In this document: positions 14,101 through 21,915 of the stretch, piece after piece
Layout of the letters: the number at the start of each line of letters is the position of its first letter
How positions within the stretch are numbered: the first letter of the stretch is position 1
Assembly (NCBI GenBank): GCA_002436065.1
Contig: DIXP01000060.1
Location: 43,904-69,690, forward strand
Length of the DNA: 25,787 bases
Source: Chloroflexi bacterium UBA6077
GTDB taxonomy: Bacteria; Chloroflexota; UBA6077
Direction of reading: 5' to 3'
Made by a program: the position numbers and the translations under genes
The notes under the pieces: model-generated
What the model was told of the DNA's origin: nothing
Seen by the model: the letters and a program-made list of their open reading frames with translations, nothing else
Databases searched by the model: none

Positions 14101-14982
14101 ATGGCCAACATTGCGCGTGACTTGCTACGCGGAGCGATCGACCTTCACATTCACACAGGGCCCGATGTGGTCCCCGGATTGGTGGACACCCTTAAACTGG
14201 CGGAACTGGCCCGCCTCGCGGGCCAAGCCGCCATCGTCGTCAAGTCGCACCACATGCCGACAATCGATCGGGCACTGATTGCCCAATCGCTCTTCCCCGA
14301 GATCAAGGTGTTCGGCGGCCTGACTCTCAACTTGCCCTGCTGCGGTGGGTTGAATCCGGAAGCGGTCAAGACGGCCATCCGCATGGGCGCGAAGATCATC
14401 TGGCTCCCCACGTTCTCTGCCGTCCAGCACATGGAGAAGATCAAGGTCAGGGCAACAGGCACTCTGGCCATCATGGCGCAGGGCTTCGCGCTCACCCCGG
14501 TGGAAGTGCTGGACGAAAACGGTGCCGTCAGGTCTGAGCTGAGGGAGATCCTGGGGTTGGTGGCCGAAGCCGACATCATCTTGGGGATGGGCCATCTGTC
14601 GACGCGAGAGACCAAGGGAGTGGTAGCAGCAGCCCAGGCTGTCGGAGTGCGCAAGATCCTCGTGAACCATCCGGAGTTGTGGATAGTGGGCATGAGCGTG
14701 GAGGATCAGTGCGAGTTGGCGGCAAGGGGAGTAATGATAGAAACATGCGTTCAGAGCGTCTGGTCGAAGGGAGCCGAGCAATCGCCGAAGGTGCTCGCCG
14801 ATCAGATCAAGGCCGTGGGAGCGGAATCCGTGATCATGGCAACCGACGGCGGGTTGCTGAGCAGCCCCGTGCCTCCCCAGGCAATGCTGTGGTACATCGA
14901 GCAGATGCTGCAGCACGGGATCTCTGCCGAGGACATAGAGAAGATGGTAAAGGTAAACCCCGGCCGCCTACTGGGCCTCTGA
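14101..14982 (+). CDS. DUF6282-like TIM-barrel metal-dependent hydrolase candidate
   Basis: Cytoplasmic protein of 293 residues resembling the amidohydrolase-like DUF6282 group; the assignment is from memory of the pattern and the activity is unknown. Likely metal ligands are the DLHIHTGPD motif near the N-terminus (about 14-22), KSHH at about 48-51, GHLS near 167-170 and NHPE near 193-196, with a late Asp in MATDGG near 248. This spacing is that of a metal-dependent TIM-barrel hydrolase or lyase. The ribosome binding site gaagggagg is clear. It sits between the regulator and the transketolase pair, so a step such as lactone opening, dehydration or C-C cleavage in the pathway is plausible but not shown. 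Confidence 0.75.
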   Translation: MANIARDLLRGAIDLHIHTGPDVVPGLVDTLKLAELARLAGQAAIVVKSHHMPTIDRALIAQSLFPEIKVFGGLTLNLPCCGGLNPEAVKTAIRMGAKIIWLPTFSAVQHMEKIKVRATGTLAIMAQGFALTPVEVLDENGAVRSELREILGLVAEADIILGMGHLSTRETKGVVAAAQAVGVRKILVNHPELWIVGMSVEDQCELAARGVMIETCVQSVWSKGAEQSPKVLADQIKAVGAESVIMATDGGLLSSPVPPQAMLWYIEQMLQHGISAEDIEKMVKVNPGRLLGL

Positions 14983-15078
14983 CCGCCATTGCGCCCATGA
15001 GGCGGATATCGGTCGAATGAAGCTGTGAACTAGGCGCTTCCCTACCGTGGATTCTGCAAAGTGGACCGAGGAGGCAAG

Positions 15079-15915
15079 ATGAAATCGCTATCCAACTCTG
15101 AGTCTGAGAGGTTGGCCTCGACGGCGCGCGAGGTACGGAGGAAGGTGGTGGAGACCCTCGCCCTAGGCGGGGGGCATTTCGGGGGCTCCCTATCCGTAAC
15201 AGACATTCTTGTCACGCTTTACGGTGCTGTCATGCACTTCGATCCCGCCAGATCGACCTGGGCCGACCGCGACAGACTCATTCTGGGCAAAGGTCACAGC
15301 GCTGTCGCCCTCTGCGCCGTCCTGTCGCAGTTCGGTTTCTTCGACTCCCAACTGCTGGCCGATTTCGGCAAGCTGGACGCGAACTTTGGGATGCATCCGG
15401 ACATGCACAAGCTACCCGGATGCGATATGAGTACAGGCTCGATTGGGCACGGGCTTGCGGTGGGCGTGGGCATGGCTCTAGCCGGGCGAGCCGACGGCAA
15501 GGACTACAGGGTCTACGTGGTCATCGGCGACGGGGACTGCTACGAGGGATCGACGTGGGAAGCCGCCATGGCCGCTTCTCACTACAAAGTGGACAACCTG
15601 ACGGTGATAGTGGATCGCAACCGTCTGTCGATAGACGGAGACACGGAGCAGGTCATGGCCCTGGAGCCGATGGACGAGCGTTGGCGCAGCTTCGGCTGGC
15701 AGGCGCTCGTGATCGACGGCCACGACATCCGCCAGATCTACGAAGCGGTGGAGGTCGCCCGGAACTCACCTGGGCGCCCGACCGTTCTGATAGCCCAAAC
15801 GGTCAAGGGGAAAGGGGTGTCCTTCATGGAAGGCAAGCGCGAGTACCACAGCGCCGTGCTGAGCGCCGAGCAGTTGGACATCGCCAGGACCGAGCTAGGA
15901 GGAACCACCCGATGA
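15079..15915 (+). CDS. Transketolase, N-terminal (TPP-binding) subunit
   Basis: One half of a split thiamine-diphosphate enzyme that moves a two-carbon ketol group between sugars. The 278 residues match the N-terminal domain of transketolase: RKVVETLALGGGHFGGSLS, DRLILGKGHSAVALCAVL, then GSIGHGLAVGVGMALA and the TPP/magnesium motif GDGDCYEGSTWEAAM starting at 150 and closing with the Asn of DRN near 181. The start at ATG 15079 is preferred over GTG 15061 because the gaggagg site sits just before it. The stop overlaps the start of the C-terminal subunit (ATGA), so equal amounts are likely made. Sited in a transport/catabolic cluster, it is probably pathway specific and not the central pentose-phosphate enzyme. 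Confidence 0.92.
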   Translation: MKSLSNSESERLASTAREVRRKVVETLALGGGHFGGSLSVTDILVTLYGAVMHFDPARSTWADRDRLILGKGHSAVALCAVLSQFGFFDSQLLADFGKLDANFGMHPDMHKLPGCDMSTGSIGHGLAVGVGMALAGRADGKDYRVYVVIGDGDCYEGSTWEAAMAASHYKVDNLTVIVDRNRLSIDGDTEQVMALEPMDERWRSFGWQALVIDGHDIRQIYEAVEVARNSPGRPTVLIAQTVKGKGVSFMEGKREYHSAVLSAEQLDIARTELGGTTR

Positions 15916-16886
15916 GAGTGCACGACGTTCCCCAATTGCCATTGGCCGACCTGACGGCGGTCGAGGCGGCCTCCCGTGCTCTATTCGAAGCGGCCAAGAG
16001 TGATCATTCCCTCTGGGTGGTCACCGCCGACGTGATGTACTCCCTCCGGATGAAGCCCTTCGCTGACGCCTTTCCCGAACGGTTCATCAACGTCGGCATC
16101 GCCGAGCAGACGATGCTCGGCATAACCGCCGGCCTCGCCACCTGTGGTAAAACCCCCTTTGCCGCTGCCTTCAGCGCCATGCTGTCGATGAGGACTTGCG
16201 AGCAGATTCGCACCGATGTCGCCTATCCCAACCTCAACGTCAAGCTGTTCGCCACCTACGGCGGCATATCAGCTGGAAAGAGCGGCCCGAGTCACCACGC
16301 TACGGAGGACATCGCGATCATGCGCTCCATGGCCAACATGGCCGTGGTGGTGCCGGCGGACGTTTGGGAAATCCCGCAGGCCATTCAGGCCGCCATAGCC
16401 TGGCGCGGCCCCGTCTACCTCCGATTCGGACGGTGGAGGGATCCCATCGTCTACTCAAAGACGCCCGATTTCCGCATCGGCAAGGCTAACCTGGTGAGGG
16501 AAGGGACTGATGTTGCTCTCATCGCTTGCGGCCGCACCCTGGCCGAGTGCGTGGTGGCAGCACGGATGCTGGAGACAGAAGGCGTCAGCGCCCGAGTGTT
16601 GGACATGCATACCGTCAAGCCGATCGATGAGGAAGCTATTCGGGACGCAGTCTCGTCCGTACGGATGCTGTTCACGGTAGAGGAGCACAACGTTCTTGGA
16701 GGACTAGGGGGTGCTGTGGCCGAGGTGGTAGCCGATTTGGGCAGCGGGGTTCCGCTGAAGCGGCTAGGGCTGCCGGACATCTACTCAGCTATCGGTGCCC
16801 CGGAAGAACTGTACGACAAGTATGGGATCTCGGGACCGAGGATAGCTGAGACGGTGCTGGAGAGCCTCGAGGAACGCGATCGGTAG
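15912..16886 (+). CDS. Transketolase, C-terminal subunit
   Basis: Partner of the preceding subunit; it supplies the pyrimidine-binding and C-terminal domains of transketolase. The 324 residues include INVGIAEQTMLGITAGLA, whose Glu is the conserved cofactor-activating residue, then ATYGGISAGKSGPSHHATED in the substrate and cofactor region, and the C-terminal domain (ALIACGRTLAECVVAARML, VLDMHTVKPID, FTVEEHNVLGGLGGAVAE). The coding start is the ATG at 15912 with aggagga seven nucleotides upstream; the much longer open frame starting at 15420 only shadows the N-terminal subunit. 1-Deoxyxylulose-5-phosphate synthase or pyruvate dehydrogenase subunits are more distant alternatives. Confidence 0.92.
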   Translation: MRVHDVPQLPLADLTAVEAASRALFEAAKSDHSLWVVTADVMYSLRMKPFADAFPERFINVGIAEQTMLGITAGLATCGKTPFAAAFSAMLSMRTCEQIRTDVAYPNLNVKLFATYGGISAGKSGPSHHATEDIAIMRSMANMAVVVPADVWEIPQAIQAAIAWRGPVYLRFGRWRDPIVYSKTPDFRIGKANLVREGTDVALIACGRTLAECVVAARMLETEGVSARVLDMHTVKPIDEEAIRDAVSSVRMLFTVEEHNVLGGLGGAVAEVVADLGSGVPLKRLGLPDIYSAIGAPEELYDKYGISGPRIAETVLESLEERDR

Positions 16887-16892
16887 GATGCG

Positions 16893-16932
16893 TCCAGTGG
16901 GCAGATGGAGACTCGGTCAGCTGCCCACTGGA
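16893..16932 (+). terminator. 12-bp stem-loop after the transketolase pair
   Basis: tccagtgggcag (16893-16904) pairs with ctgcccactgga (16921-16932), loop 16 nt. No T-run. It may reduce read-through into the VOC gene or stabilise the upstream message. Confidence 0.45.
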
Positions 16933-17036
16933 ATCTCGGCAGCTTCAGCAACCAGCCATCTCGTTTCTAGTGCGTGGGCCGTCGGAGTGCGACAAGGCGA
17001 TCAGGGAGTAGCTTTTCGAGGAGGGAGCAGGAATTG

Positions 17037-17549
17037 ATGAACGAGCCAGCATTCAAGATGGAGTGGATCAGCCAGATCTGCATCGTCGTGAAGGACTTGG
17101 ACAAGTCTATGGAGGCCTACTGGCGGATATTCGGTGTCGGCCCGTGGCGTGTCTCCACGCTCGGCCCCGAGACTGCCACAGAACTCACATGTCGGGGCAA
17201 GCCAGGGAGTTTTCACCTCCGCATTGGACAGGCGTCTATTGGCGAGCTGGCTCTCGAGCTGATCCAACCCCTCGATGGGGATACCCTGCACAAGGAGTTC
17301 TTGGAGAAGTTCGGCGAGGGAGTCCAGCACCTCTGCGTTCGCACGAAGGGCTTCGAGGAAGCGCGGGATAGGATGTGCGCGACCGGGTATCAGGTCATCC
17401 AGAGCGCCAGCGGCACTGGGGTCACGGCTGATGGAGCGCATGCCTACTTTGACACGGCCGCGGAGTTGGGAGTCGTGTTCGAGATGAGCAGCCCCCCTAC
17501 GACTTGGCGAGCAGACTCCTGGTACCCGGCGCCACCGACTGAAGCTTGA
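17037..17549 (+). CDS. VOC-family (glyoxalase/epimerase-like) protein, copy 1
   Basis: Cytoplasmic metal-dependent enzyme of the vicinal-oxygen-chelate superfamily, 170 residues with two beta-alpha-beta-beta-beta modules. The closest pattern I recognise is methylmalonyl-CoA epimerase-like. Putative metal ligands are Q13 (SQICIVV), E74 (LELIQPL), H98 (GVQHLCV) and E149 (VVFEMS). The C-terminus ends in WYPAPP. The start at 17037 gives the conserved N-terminus; the open frame reaches 16974 but the extra residues look random. A gagggagcagga site precedes it. It is 58 percent identical, without gaps, to the protein at 25007-25519. The role is probably an isomerisation or epimerisation step of the cluster; the substrate is unknown. 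Confidence 0.85.
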   Translation: MNEPAFKMEWISQICIVVKDLDKSMEAYWRIFGVGPWRVSTLGPETATELTCRGKPGSFHLRIGQASIGELALELIQPLDGDTLHKEFLEKFGEGVQHLCVRTKGFEEARDRMCATGYQVIQSASGTGVTADGAHAYFDTAAELGVVFEMSSPPTTWRADSWYPAPPTEA

Positions 17550-17565
17550 GCCAGTTGGCTCAAGC
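17544..17565 (+). terminator. 9-bp stem-loop with AGTT loop
   Basis: gcttgagcc (17544-17552), loop agtt, ggctcaagc (17557-17565). It overlaps the stop codon of the VOC gene. The CC-AGTT-GG apex is the same as in the hairpin at 12782-12825. No T-run. Confidence 0.45.
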
Positions 17566-17650
17566 CGATATGACCTCCGGCCAGACGCGGCCCCGGTGCT
17601 GGACCCAAGCTGGGGCATCCAGCCATCGTTTTGCGGGAAAGGATTCGAAC

Positions 17651-18322
17651 ATGCCTGGACAGGGTCTTACTCTGGTGATGACCGACGTCCCTCCTGAACT
17701 CGAAGGGGAGTTCAACCGCTGGTATGACGAAGAGCACATCGGCGACATGCTGGCGTTTCCAGGGGTGCTCGGTGTCCGTCGCTACCGGATCATGGGGGGG
17801 CAGCCTGCCTACCTGGCCATGTACGAACTCGAGGACCCGGGTGTCCCGGAAAAACCTGACTTCCAATACATGTCCGGCTGGAGCCCCCTGGACAAACCTC
17901 TGGCGATTTCCATGTCAAACCGCTTCTTCAACACGTGCCGGGGGGTCTATCAGCATCTACTAACTGCGCCTTCTCCGGAGCCTGAGGATGTGTCGCGGGC
18001 CCGTGCCCTGCTGCTGAGAGGCCTGAACATAGACCCAGTGTGTCAGGAGGAGTTCGAGGACTGGTACAACACCGAGCATCTGCCGAGGCTCTCTCGGGTC
18101 CCGGGCGTCGTGCGCGCGCGGCGCTACCGACTGCACGCCGAAGCGTCGCACCTCAAGGGGAACCCGCCTGTCTACATGGCAGTATACGAGATCGAGCGAC
18201 CGGAGGTGCTGGAGAGCGAGGAGTTTCACCGGGCTAGCGAGACCCCATGGACCAGTCGGTTGCGCCGTTTCCATCAGCCGGGCTCGCTCCGCAACGTCTA
18301 CGAGCGGATCTTCCCGGCGTAA
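17651..18322 (+). CDS. Tandem ferredoxin-fold (EthD/ABM-like) protein
   Basis: Unnamed protein of 223 residues with two copies of a dimeric alpha/beta-barrel domain. The repeat core is FNRWYDEEHIGDML-x-FPGVLGVRRYR at 21-46 and FEDWYNTEHLPRL-x-x-VPGVVRARRYR at 135-160, each followed by a YLAMYELE or YMAVYEIE strand. This W-Y-x-x-EH-x-PGV-x-RRYR pattern resembles EthD and antibiotic-biosynthesis-monooxygenase-like proteins that bind small hydrophobic or quinone-like molecules without a metal. The start at 17651 follows gaaagga; the upstream in-frame extension to 17546 runs through the hairpin and is unlikely. Its place between a VOC enzyme and the transporter suggests an enzymatic or ligand-binding role in the same pathway. 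No catalytic assignment can be made. Confidence 0.75.
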   Translation: MPGQGLTLVMTDVPPELEGEFNRWYDEEHIGDMLAFPGVLGVRRYRIMGGQPAYLAMYELEDPGVPEKPDFQYMSGWSPLDKPLAISMSNRFFNTCRGVYQHLLTAPSPEPEDVSRARALLLRGLNIDPVCQEEFEDWYNTEHLPRLSRVPGVVRARRYRLHAEASHLKGNPPVYMAVYEIERPEVLESEEFHRASETPWTSRLRRFHQPGSLRNVYERIFPA

Positions 18323-18606
18323 CCCCTGATGCCCGTCCCCCGGCGATTGCGGTACGGCAGCTGCCGCGGGATGAGTGCTTGCAGTGCCCCGTTCTGCACC
18401 GCAGGCAGCGTGGGAGGCGTTTGCTGGTGGGTCGTCAGGTAAGCTGTGGATACCTGCCATCCCAGCGCGGGTGGCCACCACGAAGGGGAAAGGAGGGGAG
18501 CGAAGGCGAAGGGAGCTCTGTCGTCATCGTCGGCGGGCCGTTTTGAGCACCAGTTCGAAGCACGTACGTGAGAAGAGTTCAAGCGAGTGAGAAAGGAAGT
18601 CGAACC
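18323..18606. other. Spacer before the TRAP transport genes
   Basis: This 284-bp stretch has no supported gene. A weak caggta/tacctg stem lies at 18436-18456. I found no convincing promoter, although the length and the change of function make an internal promoter for the transport genes likely. Confidence 0.35.
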
Positions 18607-19701
18607 GTGGCAGTGAGGAGACTAAGGAGTCGCAACCCCAATCTAACCGTTGTGGCAATCGTGCTGGTTCTCGTGGCAGCCGCTCTCACCGCAGCGGCCT
18701 GTGCGCCGTCCGCTGCGCCCTCGGTATCCACTTCTGCCCCGAAGGCGGGGGAGCCTGCCAAGCCTGCGGCGCAGCCCATCGTTCTGCGAGCCAGCACCGA
18801 TCTGAAGGAGATATCTCAGGTTGTACAAGTGGACCGCATAGCCGAGATTGTGAAGGAAAGGACAAAGGGCGAGCTCACCATCGTGAACATGTACAACGCG
18901 CTGGGCACGGAGCAGCAGAGCGCGCAGATGGTGATGGACGGGACTGTGGACCTGGGCACCATGGCCAACGGCAATGCGAGCCGCTGGACCAACAGTCTCT
19001 ACATCTGGGACTTGCCGTTCCTCTTCAAGGACTACAAAGCTTCACTGGAGGCTTGGGATTCTCCTCTGGCTCGCAAAGGGATCGATCAGTTCGAGAAGGA
19101 TCTCAAGGTGAAGTTCTTGCTGGCATGCAGCCTGGGTGGCGGCCGCGAGATCCAAACTCGCGACAAGCAGTTGAAGGTGCCCGCTGACATCAAGGGACTG
19201 AAGATGCGAGTTGTCAGCACCCCCATCGATCTGGCCACCTTCCGAGCATGGGGGGCCAACCCGACGCCGATCGACTGGGGGCAGACTTACGCAGCGCTGC
19301 AGCAGGGCGTGGTGGAGGGTATGGCGGTCGCCCTGAACAACCTCCTTGCCAACAAGCACTACGAGGTGACCAACTACACCGTCCGCGTCGGCTATCAGCC
19401 CATCGTGGAGGTGCTGATGATGAATCCCAGCAAGTTCGCATCTCTTTCGCCGCAGCACCAGAAGGTACTCCTCGACGCCATCAACGAGGTCAAGCCCTGG
19501 GGTTGGAAGCAGGAGGAGGACAAGCTCCAGGAGACTGAGAGGAAGCTGACGGAACTGGGCCACACCGTCTACACGCCGACGTCCGAGGAGTACGCCCAGT
19601 GGGCATCCATCCGCGAGAAGCTGTGGGCAGACATCAAGGTGGAGATGAAGGACAAAGTGGATTGGGACTTGGCGAACCAACTCTACGCTGCGCAGAAGTA
19701 G
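18607..19701 (+). CDS. dctP: TRAP transporter substrate-binding protein (DctP family)
   Basis: Extracytoplasmic binding protein that captures an organic acid and delivers it to the DctQM permease. The 364 residues begin with a positively charged stretch and a hydrophobic core, with a Cys at 32 (TAAAC) that could be lipidated; an Ala/Pro/Ser linker follows. DctP features include GTEQQSAQMVMDGTVDLG, the DLPFLFKDYKA segment, the ligand-binding IKGLKMRVVSTP (the Arg normally pairs with the substrate carboxylate), and AALQQGVVEGM. Start at GTG 18607, nine nucleotides after aagga; an upstream GTG at 18568 has no ribosome binding site. The fused permease gene follows after a hairpin. The ligand is probably a carboxylate, but its identity is unknown. 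Confidence 0.9.
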   Translation: MAVRRLRSRNPNLTVVAIVLVLVAAALTAAACAPSAAPSVSTSAPKAGEPAKPAAQPIVLRASTDLKEISQVVQVDRIAEIVKERTKGELTIVNMYNALGTEQQSAQMVMDGTVDLGTMANGNASRWTNSLYIWDLPFLFKDYKASLEAWDSPLARKGIDQFEKDLKVKFLLACSLGGGREIQTRDKQLKVPADIKGLKMRVVSTPIDLATFRAWGANPTPIDWGQTYAALQQGVVEGMAVALNNLLANKHYEVTNYTVRVGYQPIVEVLMMNPSKFASLSPQHQKVLLDAINEVKPWGWKQEEDKLQETERKLTELGHTVYTPTSEEYAQWASIREKLWADIKVEMKDKVDWDLANQLYAAQK

Positions 19702-19732
19702 TGGCGCATCCGCCCAAATGGCAACGTGAAGT

Positions 19733-19755
19733 CGTGGGGTGTGCGCACCCCTACG
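19733..19755 (+). terminator. Bulged hairpin between dctP and dctQM
   Basis: cgtggggtg (19733-19741), loop tgcg, cacccctacg (19746-19755), with one bulged C and one G-T pair. It could partly terminate or stabilise the dctP message, so that the binding protein is made in excess over the permease, as is common in such operons. Confidence 0.4.
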
Positions 19756-19847
19756 CTAGGAGCAGATTGCCGCCGCGAGGACTTTAGCGAAGCACACGGG
19801 TTGGGACCTTACCTGGTCATCCTTATTGGGCGACGGGAGGGCGGAAC

Positions 19848-21755
19848 ATGGCGACGATTGAGCAGAGCGGTGCTGTGATCGAGGGCAACCAGCCCTCGTC
19901 CATATGGGGCCGGGGGCTGGTTGCCCTCAGCGACATGGTCGACCGAATGACGATCTTCTGTTTCGTCTGGGCGACGGTAGCGTTTGCCACGATCATGCTG
20001 GTCGCGGTCTTCTTCCGCTACGTCCTGAACAGTTCGCTTTCATGGTCGGATGAGCTCGCGCTCATCGTCTTCGCTTGGGCAACCTTCCTCGCCATAGCCA
20101 GCGGCTACCTGCACGACAAGCACGTCAACGTTAACTTCCTAGTACAGAAGATGCCCGCTGGCTGGCTGCCTGGGGTGAAGGTGCTGGCCGAGGGACTGAG
20201 TGGTGGTTACCTGATATCGCTTACAGTCTCCGGCATCATGGCCTTGGACATAGTAGGCCGCGCCCACACCGACGCGATGCAACTGCCGGTGACCGTACCC
20301 TACCTCGCAATCCCTGTGGCCTGCCTGATAATGGATCTCCACTGGGCCCGGCGCAACCTGGCGCAAGGCCCACGGCGCGACGCGACCCTGAAGCTGCTCA
20401 TCGGCCTGGCTTACTTCTGGGTCGTTTTTCTCCCCATCGGGCAGTATGCGCAGATTACGGGCGCGTCGCGCGCTGCACTCGTGCTTCTAGCGCTGTTCGG
20501 CCCCATGCTGATTGGGGTGCCGCTGGCCCTGTCGCTGGGCCTGATGGCGACCCTGTATCAGAGCATCTTGGGTGTTCTTGCTTTCCACACGGGAGCCGTG
20601 CAGGTCTTCTGGGGCATAAACGTACTCACCTTGATGGCTGTGCCGCTGCTGGTACTGGCAGGCAGAATGATGCACGCCGTGGGTATGGCGAAACTGATCG
20701 TGGACTTCGCCCAGGTGCTCGTTGGCCGAGTCCGCGGCGGACTGGGGGTCACCAACGTCTTAGCCAGCTTCCTGTTCGGGGACATCTCCGGTTCCGCTGT
20801 CTCGGATACGGCTGCTATCGGCTCGCTGATGATCCCCCAGATGAAGGCAAGAGGCTACCGCGCTGACTTCTGTGCTGCCTTGCAGGGCACCGCCGGGACG
20901 TTGGGAATGATGGCTCCCCTGGCGATCAGTGTCCTGCTCTACTGTGCCGCCACCAATACCTCGGTGAGCCGGCTGGCCGCTGCCACTATCGCACCATCCT
21001 TCCTGGTCGCATGCAGCTTTATAGTGGTGACGTTGGTGCACTCGCGCCGATACAACTACCCAAAGGAGAAGGTGCCGTTCGCGCTCGTAGTGCCTCGCTC
21101 GCTGGCCGCGATTCCCCCTCTGTTCGGACTGGCGCTGCTTGTGGTGGGCATTGTCGGAGGGGTCGTCACTCCCGCTGAGATCGGGTCGGCCTTGGTCGCC
21201 TACGTGTTGGTGCTGTCGGTATTCTTCTATCGCAGGGTGGGGACCGCCAAACTGTATGGGGAGGTCGTCGAGGCTGGGTACATCAGCGCCATGATGCTCT
21301 TCATGACAGCGACCTCCGTCTTCGTCGGATTCATGTTAGCGCGCGACGTTGTGTCGGTCCAGATCGCGGATCTCATCTCGCAGATCACCACCAACAGGCT
21401 GGCAGTCATCTTCATCGTGAGCGGGATCTGCATGATTCTCGGGATGATACTCGAGCCACCGGCGATAATCTTCGGGTTTCTCCCATCCTTCATGCCGCTT
21501 TTGGCCGGGGTGGGAGTCGACCCCGTACACTGGGGTGTTCTCTTCATCACTAACATGGGACTCGGCTGCATAGTGCCTCCTGTCGCCATGAACCTGTTCG
21601 TTTCGACGCAGATTGCGGGGGTACGGTACGAACAGGCGGTGAGGGCGGCGGTACCTTTCATGCTGATCATGGCGGTGGACATAGTGATCATGGCGGTGTT
21701 CCCGCAAATCCCACTGCAGTTGCCTCACATCCTTTTCGGGTACCCCATTCGATAG
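19848..21755 (+). CDS. dctM: Fused TRAP transporter permease (DctQ-DctM)
   Basis: Inner-membrane secondary transporter that imports the ligand held by DctP with a sodium or proton gradient. The 635 residues fuse the small four-helix DctQ domain (about 30-165, with FFRYVLNSSLSWSDELA) to the large DctM domain (about 205-635). DctM landmarks are the FGDISGSAVSDTAAIGSLMIPQM segment (about 308-330), QGTAGTLGMMAPLAIS, and the C-terminal repeat GMILEPPAIIFGFLPSFMPL and GLGCIVPPVAMNLFV. Such Q-M fusions are known in the family. The ribosome binding site is gacgggagg. The stop is followed by a 160-bp gap before a binding protein of a different transporter family. Confidence 0.93.
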   Translation: MATIEQSGAVIEGNQPSSIWGRGLVALSDMVDRMTIFCFVWATVAFATIMLVAVFFRYVLNSSLSWSDELALIVFAWATFLAIASGYLHDKHVNVNFLVQKMPAGWLPGVKVLAEGLSGGYLISLTVSGIMALDIVGRAHTDAMQLPVTVPYLAIPVACLIMDLHWARRNLAQGPRRDATLKLLIGLAYFWVVFLPIGQYAQITGASRAALVLLALFGPMLIGVPLALSLGLMATLYQSILGVLAFHTGAVQVFWGINVLTLMAVPLLVLAGRMMHAVGMAKLIVDFAQVLVGRVRGGLGVTNVLASFLFGDISGSAVSDTAAIGSLMIPQMKARGYRADFCAALQGTAGTLGMMAPLAISVLLYCAATNTSVSRLAAATIAPSFLVACSFIVVTLVHSRRYNYPKEKVPFALVVPRSLAAIPPLFGLALLVVGIVGGVVTPAEIGSALVAYVLVLSVFFYRRVGTAKLYGEVVEAGYISAMMLFMTATSVFVGFMLARDVVSVQIADLISQITTNRLAVIFIVSGICMILGMILEPPAIIFGFLPSFMPLLAGVGVDPVHWGVLFITNMGLGCIVPPVAMNLFVSTQIAGVRYEQAVRAAVPFMLIMAVDIVIMAVFPQIPLQLPHILFGYPIR

Positions 21756-21915
21756 CGACGAATCCAGAAAGGAGAAGCCTATACTCTGAAGAGGCCCCTG
21801 CTCTCCAGCGGCGTAGCTATGACTCGGTTCTTGTGGTGATCTGACCCTCGAATCACCTAGCTGATGGCCCTATCGCAAGGGATGCGCGAAGTCGCATAGC
21901 GATTAGGAGGAGATG

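Noticed and set aside
15420..15911. Upstream extension of the transketolase C-terminal subunit
   Set aside because: The in-frame extension overlaps the N-terminal subunit in another frame, has no transketolase similarity, and the ATG at 15912 has a strong ribosome binding site.
17546..17650. N-terminal extension of the EthD-like protein
   Set aside because: It would translate through the AGTT hairpin and gives a sequence unlike the domain; ATG 17651 has a ribosome binding site and starts right at the domain.
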